From Methylophilaceae bacterium UBA7525 (GTDB taxonomy: Bacteria > Pseudomonadota > Gammaproteobacteria > Burkholderiales > Methylophilaceae), in NCBI GenBank assembly GCA_002479405.1, contig DLMX01000111.1:55894-74218 (forward strand): 18,325 nucleotides of DNA, read 5' to 3'. Under the pieces are notes generated by a model that saw only the letters and a program-made list of their open reading frames with translations, was not told the DNA's origin and searched no databases. Below, in pieces: positions 13,160 through 18,325 of this stretch. Position 1 is the stretch's first letter; every line of letters starts with the position of its first letter. The translations under genes and the position numbers were made by a program.

Positions 13160-13186
13160 CGCATGTTCATGACAATTTTATGTCAA
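13153..13186 (-). promoter_or_regulatory. Pho box and -10 of phoU-ppx
   Basis: The minus strand at 13186-13169 reads TTGACAT-AAAA-TTGTCAT, two 7-bp units at an 11-bp period with an AT gap, differing from the consensus repeat by very little. Ten bases further is TAGGCT (13158-13153), a weak -10 at the right distance. This is the clearest PhoB site in the window. Confidence 0.8.
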
Positions 13187-13223
13187 TTCACGCCTGATGT
13201 GCGAGCGAGCCCGCCTGCCATGA

Positions 13224-13880
13224 TTATTTGCTGTAGGTCTTGACACCATCTGCTGTCGCCAGCAACAACACATTGGCAGGACGTGCGGCAAACAGGCCGT
13301 TGGTGACGACGCCGACAATCTGGTTGATCTGCGCCTCCATCTCGACCGGATTCATGATAGTCAGGCCGTGCACATCCAGAATCACGTTGCCGTTGTCGGT
13401 CGTGAAATCGCGCAGCACGGGCTGCCCACCCAATTTGACCAGTTCGCGTGCCACATGGCTGCGTGCCATCGGCAGCACTTCAACCGGCAGCGGGAACTTG
13501 CCGAGCACCGGCACCAACTTGGTTTCGTCACAGATGCAGATGAAGCGCTTGGCGCATGCTGCCACGATCTTCTCGCGCGTCAGCGCACCACCACCACCCT
13601 TCAACATGTGCATGTTCTCGGTGATTTCATCCGCACCGTCAACATAAATCTCCATGCCGTCTACGCTGTTGAGGTCGAACACCTCGATGCCGTGAGCGCG
13701 CAAACGCTGGGCCGTGGCTTCGGAACTGGCGACCGCGCCGTCGATCTTGTGCTTGACCTTGGCCAGTTCATCAATGAAGAAGTTCGCTGTCGAACCGGTA
13801 CCGACACCGATGATGCCGTCCTTGACGTATTCCACTGCAGCCTTGGCTACCTGTTGCTTCAATTCGTCCTGTGTTGCCAT
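13224..13880 (-). CDS. rpiA: Ribose-5-phosphate isomerase A
   Basis: RpiA interconverts ribose 5-phosphate and ribulose 5-phosphate in the pentose phosphate pathway. The 218 residues match the family length. Visible motifs are the phosphate-binding GTGSTANFF (27-35), SSEAT (52-56), and the active-site set D81 and D84 (DGADE), K94 and E103 (KGGGGALTREK), at the same numbers as the E. coli enzyme. The ATG at 13880 has AGGAT upstream. It runs divergently from ilvA, with about 97 bp between their likely starts. It is separated from phoU downstream by 111 bp that hold phoU's own promoter. Confidence 0.97.
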   Translation of the reverse strand: MATQDELKQQVAKAAVEYVKDGIIGVGTGSTANFFIDELAKVKHKIDGAVASSEATAQRLRAHGIEVFDLNSVDGMEIYVDGADEITENMHMLKGGGGALTREKIVAACAKRFICICDETKLVPVLGKFPLPVEVLPMARSHVARELVKLGGQPVLRDFTTDNGNVILDVHGLTIMNPVEMEAQINQIVGVVTNGLFAARPANVLLLATADGVKTYSK

Positions 13881-13910
13881 TTACTTTTATCCTTCTGTTT
13901 TCTTTATAAT
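13881..13910 (+). promoter_or_regulatory. Candidate sigma70 promoter of ilvA
   Basis: A perfect -10 TATAAT (13905-13910) with TTACTT (13881-13886) 18 bp upstream. Predicted +1 near 13917. The short rpiA-ilvA gap must also hold the rpiA promoter, for which I see only a weak overlapping TATAAA on the minus strand. Confidence 0.55.
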
Positions 13911-13977
13911 TCAGATCTTAATCTAACCTTGAATGATACACCGCAGCCTGCATATTGAAAAACAGCTGCGTCCACCG

Positions 13978-15489
13978 ATGAAAAACACTTACTTCGAAAA
14001 GATCAAAAACGCGCGCGTCTACGATGTCGCGGAAAAGACCCCGCTTGAATACCAGCCTATCCTTTCGGCACGCCTGAACAACCGCATTCTGCTCAAGCGC
14101 GAGGATACCCAGCCGGTATTCTCCTTCAAGCTGCGCGGTGCCTACAACAAGATGATCAACCTGTCGCAGGAAGCACGCGACAAGGGCGTCATCGCCGCTT
14201 CTGCCGGCAACCATGCGCAGGGCGTGGCATTAGCCGCGAAGAAACTTGGTTGCCGCGCCGTCATCGTCATGCCGACGACCACACCGCAGATCAAGGTCGA
14301 TGCCGTACAAAGCCGCGGCGCCGAAGTGGTACTTTACGGTGACTCCTACTCCGATGCCTATGTGCACGCACTGGAACTGGAAAAGACCAAGGGCTTGACC
14401 TTTGTCCACCCTTACGACGACCCGGACGTCATCGCCGGCCAGGGTACGATCGCCATGGAAATCCTCGAGCAGCATCCGGAACCGATCGACGCCATCTTCT
14501 GTTGCGTCGGTGGCGGTGGCCTGATTGCAGGCGTCGCAGCCTATGTCAAGGCCGTACGGCCGGAGATCAAGGTCATCGGCGTCGAGGCGGTCGATGCCGA
14601 CGCCATGACGCAGTCGCTGAAAGCCGGCAAACGCGTCACGCTGGAACAGGTCGGCCTGTTCGCCGACGGCGCTGCCGTCAAGCAGGTCGGTGAGAACACT
14701 TTCAAGCTCTGTCAGGAATATGTCGATGACATGATCGTGGTCGACAACGATGCCATCTGTGCCGCCATCAAGGACGTGTTCGAAGATACACGCTCGATTC
14801 TGGAACCGGCCGGCGCATTGGCCACTGCCGGCATCAAGGAATACATCAAGCGCCATCAGTTGAGCGGCAAGACCCTGATCGGCATCGCCTCAGGCGCCAA
14901 CATGAACTTCGACCGCCTGCGCTTCGTCGCCGAGCGCGCCGAGATCGGCGAAAAACGTGAAGCCGTGCTGGCCGTCACCATCCCGGAAAAACCAGGTGCA
15001 TTCAAAGCATTCTGCCGGCTGCTGGGCAATCGCAACATTACGGAATTCAATTACCGTTACGCCAACCCGAAGGAAGCGCACATCTTCGTCGGTATCGCTA
15101 TCCAGAACCGCGAGGAAGCAACCCGGCTGGTCGATAGCCTTGAAGCCCACGGCCTGCCTGCCATCGACCTGACCGACAACGAAGTGGCAAAGTTGCATCT
15201 GCGCCATCTGGTCGGCGGCCATGCGCCACAGGCGGAACATGAGGAAGTGTTCCGTTTCGAGTTCCCGGAGAAACCTGGCGCGCTGATGCAGTTCCTCGAC
15301 AACATGGGACACGACTGGAACATCAGCCTGTTCCATTATCGCAACCACGGCGCCGATTTCGGCCGCGTGCTGGTAGGCATCCAGGTTCCGCCGGCAGAAA
15401 AGGTCGAGTTCGACACCTTTCTCAAGAATCTTGGCTATCCGCACTGGGAGGAGACCAACAACCCGGCTTATCAATTATTTCTGGGCTAA
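13978..15489 (+). CDS. ilvA: Threonine dehydratase (biosynthetic)
   Basis: IlvA deaminates threonine to 2-oxobutanoate, the first step of isoleucine synthesis. The 503-residue form has the PLP-dependent fold with K51 in FSFKLRGAYNKM as the Schiff-base lysine, the substrate loop SAGNHAQGVA and the phosphate-cradle GGGGLIAG. Two ACT-like regulatory domains follow (EAVLAVTIPEKPGAF at about 320 and EEVFRFEFPEKPGAL at about 420), as in the isoleucine-inhibited biosynthetic enzyme rather than the short catabolic TdcB. Two starts are possible: ATG 13933, which adds 15 residues, and ATG 13978. Neither has a ribosome site. The second gives an N terminus like betaproteobacterial IlvA (YFEKIKNARVYDVAEKTPLE) and is preferred. 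Confidence 0.95.
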   Translation: MKNTYFEKIKNARVYDVAEKTPLEYQPILSARLNNRILLKREDTQPVFSFKLRGAYNKMINLSQEARDKGVIAASAGNHAQGVALAAKKLGCRAVIVMPTTTPQIKVDAVQSRGAEVVLYGDSYSDAYVHALELEKTKGLTFVHPYDDPDVIAGQGTIAMEILEQHPEPIDAIFCCVGGGGLIAGVAAYVKAVRPEIKVIGVEAVDADAMTQSLKAGKRVTLEQVGLFADGAAVKQVGENTFKLCQEYVDDMIVVDNDAICAAIKDVFEDTRSILEPAGALATAGIKEYIKRHQLSGKTLIGIASGANMNFDRLRFVAERAEIGEKREAVLAVTIPEKPGAFKAFCRLLGNRNITEFNYRYANPKEAHIFVGIAIQNREEATRLVDSLEAHGLPAIDLTDNEVAKLHLRHLVGGHAPQAEHEEVFRFEFPEKPGALMQFLDNMGHDWNISLFHYRNHGADFGRVLVGIQVPPAEKVEFDTFLKNLGYPHWEETNNPAYQLFLG

Positions 15490-15500
15490 ACCAACATTCC

Positions 15501-15535
15501 GGTTGTATACAGCCAAACGGTGGCTGCATACAACC
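15501..15535 (+). other. Stem-loop after ilvA flanked by ATTCCGGT repeats
   Basis: GGTTGTATACAGCC (15501-15514) pairs with GGCTGCATACAACC (15522-15535), 13 of 14 positions, loop AAACGGT. The octamer ATTCCGGT occurs at 15496-15503 and again at 15536-15543. There is no U-run, so it is not a standard intrinsic terminator. It could be a dispersed palindrome or an mRNA 3'-end stabiliser. Confidence 0.5.
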
Positions 15536-15650
15536 ATTCCGGTGCGCCATCACATGTGCCGCCCTTCTTAAATGACTGTTTATACGAAACAAGTGCTTAT
15601 CAAGAACGGATATTGCTTGTTTATGACCCCACTTCATTGCGTTTGCAATG

Positions 15651-15678
15651 ACTTGAGCTATGGAACTTGAGCCATGGA
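15651..15678 (+). repeat. Tandem 14-bp duplication
   Basis: ACTTGAGCTATGGA (15651-15664) is followed at once by ACTTGAGCCATGGA (15665-15678), 13 of 14 identical. It directly follows the hairpin at 15635-15650. It may be a pair of binding sites or a simple recent duplication. Confidence 0.6.
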
Positions 15679-15795
15679 GCCGGAATATGAATTATTTGGA
15701 ACCTACGCAATACGATATTGACCAATGAGTTCGTACAGCTAGAAGCAAAAACAGATTTAACAAATAATCTAATAAGTTATAAGGAGAAAGTCAGA

Positions 15796-16920
15796 ATGAA
15801 ATCCACTCACCTCGCAACGAGGCTACGTAATAGCTTGCTGTTGATTGCGTTTGCAGGCGCACTCACCGCATGTGGCGACAAATCGGAACAGGCCACCATT
15901 GAAACAGGCACAGACAGCGCTGTCAGCAGCGATCGTGGCTTCGCCTATGTTTCCAATCAGGACGGCGGCGTTACCGTCATCGATCTCGATACCATGGAAA
16001 CCGTCCGCAGCATTGATCCCAAAGGCAACGGTGTACGCGGCATCGGCATCACGCCCGATGGCAAGATTCTGGTAACCGCCAACAAGGATGAAGGCAATAT
16101 CTCCATCATCAATACGGAAACCGGCGAACTGGTACAACATGTTGAAATCGGCAAGAATCCGGAGTTTGTTCGCGTCGTTGGTCAAACTGCCTATATCTCC
16201 TTCGAACCCAGCTCCAAAGGCGGACCGCCGCCGAAACCAGGTCAAGAAGTGATCGAGGAGGAAGATGACGACGAGGATGAAGAACCGGCCCGCATCGCCA
16301 TCGTCGATATCGCGCAAGGCAAGGTCACCAAAGAAGTGGTCGGCGGCCCGGAAACCGAAGGCATCGAGTTCTCGCATGACGGTAGCAAGCTGATCATCAC
16401 CAACGAGGCCGACAACACAATCACCGTGCATAGTCTTGAGACCGGCGAATTGTTGAAGACAATACCGACCCATGAAATGGGTGACCGCCCACGCGGTATC
16501 AAATCTGCACCTGATGGTTCCGCTTATGTCTCCACGCTGGAATTCGGCAACAACTTCGTCGTGCTGGATAACGAATTCAATGTCGTCCGCACCGTGCCAA
16601 CCGGCGCAGCACCATATGGCATCGCCTACAACCGCGACGGCAGCCTGATCTATGTCGCCGCCGGCAAAGCCAAGACGCTGGAAGTCTATGACGCCAAGTC
16701 CTACGAAAAGGTCAATGAAATCGCGACCGGCGAACGTTGCTGGCACTTCACCTTCACGCCGGACGACAAGGAAATCCTGCTCGCCTGCGGCCGCTCCGAT
16801 GAGGTGCTGGTGATCGACACCGCCAGCCTGCAAGTCACCAAGCGCATTGAGGACAAGCAACTACCTTGGGGTATCGTTGCCTATCCGAAATCGGTCGGCA
16901 GCCTGGACGCTCCCGAATAA
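15796..16920 (+). CDS. Lipoprotein with YncE/YVTN-type beta-propeller and acidic insert
   Basis: A 374-residue protein with a lipoprotein signal: a basic N terminus, a hydrophobic stretch and the lipobox LTAC with the lipidated C26. The remainder is a run of YVTN/YncE-type beta-propeller repeats (FAYVSNQDGGVTVIDLDT; ILVTANKDEGNISIINTETG; LIITNEADNTITVHSLETG; LIYVAAGKAKTLEVYDAKS; ILLACGRSDEVLVIDTASL), about seven blades. Between two blades sits an insert with GGPPPKPGQ and ten consecutive acidic residues, 154-163. Such propellers are often periplasmic scaffolds or accessory proteins of oxidation systems; no partner is encoded nearby, so function is unknown. The frame extends to a TTG at 15718, but ATG 15796 has AAGGAG at 15781 and gives the lipoprotein signal. 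It stands alone between a non-coding region and a strong terminator. Confidence 0.85.
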   Translation: MKSTHLATRLRNSLLLIAFAGALTACGDKSEQATIETGTDSAVSSDRGFAYVSNQDGGVTVIDLDTMETVRSIDPKGNGVRGIGITPDGKILVTANKDEGNISIINTETGELVQHVEIGKNPEFVRVVGQTAYISFEPSSKGGPPPKPGQEVIEEEDDDEDEEPARIAIVDIAQGKVTKEVVGGPETEGIEFSHDGSKLIITNEADNTITVHSLETGELLKTIPTHEMGDRPRGIKSAPDGSAYVSTLEFGNNFVVLDNEFNVVRTVPTGAAPYGIAYNRDGSLIYVAAGKAKTLEVYDAKSYEKVNEIATGERCWHFTFTPDDKEILLACGRSDEVLVIDTASLQVTKRIEDKQLPWGIVAYPKSVGSLDAPE

Positions 16921-16941
16921 TCACTTCAATTTATCGCTCAA

Positions 16942-16973
16942 CAAAAAGCCCGCATTTTGCGGGCTTTTTGTTT
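16942..16973 (+). terminator. Intrinsic terminator after the propeller gene
   Basis: A 12-bp perfect stem CAAAAAGCCCGC (16942-16953) with GCGGGCTTTTTG (16959-16970), loop ATTTT, followed by TTT. The U-rich right arm makes it a textbook terminator. Confidence 0.93.
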
Positions 16974-17098
16974 GGCCTGACGCTGACAAAGGCTTCTGAT
17001 AACATCAATTCGGCATGACTCTTAATGTATCGATTTCAAATAAACCCTGAACAAGTTGATTAAAGGATGTATATTGATCATCATATAAATGCAGATTT

Positions 17099-17157
17099 CA
17101 TGCATGTGCTCATGCATAAACCGGATATGAATATCTATATCCATCAATACATGCATG
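17099..17157 (+). repeat. Three CATGCAT(G) palindromes upstream of the pilin gene
   Basis: CATGCATG at 17099-17106, CATGCAT at 17111-17117 and CATGCATG at 17150-17157, with a further dyad GGATAT...ATATCC (17123-17142) between them. They lie in an AT-rich 254-bp region before the pilin gene (16921-17174). They could be regulatory sites for pilus expression; the spacing (12 and 39 bp) is not regular. No clear promoter is seen. Confidence 0.4.
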
Positions 17158-17174
17158 CAAAAGGAGACACCATC

Positions 17175-17684
17175 ATGTACATATCATCCATCAAAAAATC
17201 ACTGCCATTCATATTGGCAGCCATGACCGCACTATCACCGGCCAACGCGATATCGGCCACTGCCACCGATACATTCCAGGTCACCGCCACCGTACTCGGT
17301 TCCTGCTCGGTGTCGGCCACCGACCTTGCCTTCGGCAACTACACGCCGACTTCCGGCACAGCGCTGGACCAGACCAGCACCGTGACCGTCACCTGCACTA
17401 CAGGCACCACCTATTCAGTGGGCCTGAACGCGGGGTTGAACGACGACGGCAACGGCGTCACCGGTCGCAGGATGGTCTACGACACCACTAATTTCCTCGC
17501 CTATGCACTGTATTCAGACAGCGGCCGCACTACAAACTGGGGTAACACCCCGCCCACTGATACCGTTGCTGGCACCGGTAACGGAGCGGCACAAGACATC
17601 ACCGTCTATGGCCGCGTTCCCATCAACCAGTATGTCACTGCCGGCGCCTACGCCGACACCATCACAGTCACGGTTACTTACTAA
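17175..17684 (+). CDS. Spore coat U (SCPU) domain pilin-like protein
   Basis: A 169-residue secreted protein of the spore-coat-U family, the subunit type of archaic (Csu-like) chaperone-usher pili. A signal peptide (KKSLPFILAAMTALSPANA) precedes a beta-rich domain that starts TATDTFQVTATVLGSCSVSATDLAFGNYTP. Its cysteine, with the one in VTVTCTTGTTYSVGL, forms the family's conserved disulfide. The protein ends with the typical edge strand (YADTITVTVTY). The frame extends back to an ATG at 17067, but ATG 17175 has AAGGAG at 17161-17166 and starts a proper signal peptide. The chaperone gene begins 29 bases after the stop, so the two form an operon. High Thr and Gly content is normal for these pilins. 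Confidence 0.9.
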   Translation: MYISSIKKSLPFILAAMTALSPANAISATATDTFQVTATVLGSCSVSATDLAFGNYTPTSGTALDQTSTVTVTCTTGTTYSVGLNAGLNDDGNGVTGRRMVYDTTNFLAYALYSDSGRTTNWGNTPPTDTVAGTGNGAAQDITVYGRVPINQYVTAGAYADTITVTVTY

Positions 17685-17713
17685 ACCCGGTAAAAACACA
17701 CGAGGATAATCGC

Positions 17714-18325
17714 ATGCAGATCAGCAAACACTCCTTCTACAAACTGCTGCTAACCGTGGCTACCGTGCTGGGCATGATCGGCTCGGCCGCTGCCGCCAAT
17801 CTGACCGTTTATCCGGTAGGCATCATACTGAATGCACAGAAACCGGCCGGTGAAATCAATCTGCAAAACGACGACGACACCGCAAAAGTGATTCAGGTAG
17901 AGTTAATGGAATGGCGCCAAAAGGACGGTCAGGACATCTATACCCCAAGCCGCGATTTGCTGGTAAATCCTCCGGTATTCACCTTGCAGCCTGGCAAGAC
18001 CCAACTGATCCGCCTTGGTCTCAACAAGCCTGGCAAGAATCCTGAGGAACTGGCTTATCGCCTATATATCAACGAAGTGCCGCCGCCACCCAAGCCCGGT
18101 TTTACCGGCCTGCAAATGGCGTTGCGGCTAGGCATACCGGTATTTGTCGAGCCGCACCAACCGGCCAAACCCAAGCTCGAATGGCAGGCCAGCAGAAACG
18201 GCGACGGCAGCATCAAACTGAAAGTGGCCAATACCGGTAATGTACACATGAAGCTGCTGGATTTCGAACTCAAAGAAGCAGAACAGAGCCGCACACTCGC
18301 CAAAGAAAACCGCAATCTCTACTTG
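17714..18325 (+). CDS. Periplasmic pilus chaperone, archaic (Csu-type) family, 3' end outside window
   Basis: The frame is open from ATG 17714 to the last base (204 codons seen), so the gene is cut by the window edge. A GAGGAT ribosome site at 17702-17707 fixes the start. After a signal peptide (LLLTVATVLGMIGSAAAA) comes an N-terminal PapD-like immunoglobulin domain: LTVYPVGIILNAQKPAGEINLQN, a DLLVNPPVFTLQPGKTQLIRLGL segment that carries the subunit-binding strand, and AYRLYINEVPPPP with the conserved Arg. The second domain begins about residue 148. It folds and delivers the SCPU pilin encoded just upstream to an outer-membrane usher, whose gene I expect next outside the window. Placement in the archaic rather than the classical family follows from its SCPU partner. 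Confidence 0.9.
   Translation, partial: MQISKHSFYKLLLTVATVLGMIGSAAAANLTVYPVGIILNAQKPAGEINLQNDDDTAKVIQVELMEWRQKDGQDIYTPSRDLLVNPPVFTLQPGKTQLIRLGLNKPGKNPEELAYRLYINEVPPPPKPGFTGLQMALRLGIPVFVEPHQPAKPKLEWQASRNGDGSIKLKVANTGNVHMKLLDFELKEAEQSRTLAKENRNLYL

Larger units (their letters stand above)
15490..15795. other. 306-bp non-coding region between ilvA and the propeller gene
   Basis: No gene is supported. It contains a 14-bp imperfect hairpin just after ilvA, a 6-bp hairpin CATTGC-GTTT-GCAATG (15635-15650) and an adjoining tandem duplication. No good sigma70 promoter is apparent. The last 15 bases carry the strong ribosome site AAGGAG (15781-15786) of the next gene. Base composition is more AT-rich than the flanking genes, especially after 15680. 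Confidence 0.6.

Noticed and set aside
15422..15637. Small minus-strand frame with repeated Cys-Met-Gln-Pro and Cys-Ile-Gln-Pro pieces
   Set aside because: The repeat simply reflects the two arms of the hairpin at 15501-15535, and the frame overlaps the end of ilvA.
15718..15795. TTGACC at 15718 as a -35 box and a 26-residue N-terminal extension of the propeller protein
   Set aside because: No acceptable -10 lies 16-18 bp downstream, and the extension would bury the lipoprotein signal that begins at the ATG with its own ribosome site.
15823..16860. Minus-strand open frame of 345 codons opposite the propeller lipoprotein
   Set aside because: The plus strand has a lipoprotein signal, ribosome site, propeller repeats and terminator; the minus frame has none of these.

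Overview
The window reads as chromosome from a betaproteobacterium. Within that class the order Nitrosomonadales and its relatives is my best guess, not a proof. The reasons are the dapF - DUF484 - xerC order, a betaproteobacterial-looking IlvA with two ACT-like domains, an Fe-type SodB, an NnrS protein, and the moderately GC-rich coding sequence. Almost all of the window is densely packed single-copy genes. There is no IS transposase, CRISPR array, tRNA or rRNA.

Layout. 1-2066 (+): the end of dapF, a 141-bp MITE-like insertion, a DUF484 protein and xerC. 2219-3680 (+): Fe superoxide dismutase and a dienelactone-hydrolase-family enzyme, each followed by a clear intrinsic terminator. 3728-4488 (-): a GDT1/UPF0016 (MneA-type) manganese exporter behind a long leader that looks like a yybP-ykoY manganese riboswitch with a good sigma70 promoter. 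4597-7054 (+): a small secreted His/Cys-rich protein, possibly on a leaderless transcript, and a ZnuD-like TonB-dependent receptor. 7142-8714 (+): NnrS, and the YggX iron-trafficking/oxidative-stress protein.

8727-13186 is a phosphate-storage block. ppk1 (+) meets ppx (-) tail to tail with only 6 bp between stop codons, and phoU lies upstream of ppx in the same direction. Pho-box-like direct repeats with an 11-bp period stand in front of both ppk1 and phoU-ppx, so synthesis and breakdown of polyphosphate probably both answer to PhoB. 13224-15489: rpiA (-) and ilvA (+) diverge from a short shared promoter region. 15490-15795 is a 306-bp non-coding stretch with two hairpins and a tandem 14-bp duplication. 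15796-16920 (+): a lipoprotein beta-propeller with a run of ten acidic residues inserted in it, then a strong terminator. 17175 to the end (+): a spore-coat-U-type pilin and the start of its periplasmic chaperone, that is, the 5' part of an archaic (Csu-like) chaperone-usher pilus operon that continues outside the window.

I did not find a clearly new multi-gene system. The best leads are the His/Cys-rich peptide with its unusual promoter beside the ZnuD-like receptor, the Mn riboswitch whose first conserved loop can be sequestered by its own 5' end, the paired Pho control of polyphosphate genes, the MITE-like element, and the acidic-insert beta-propeller lipoprotein.
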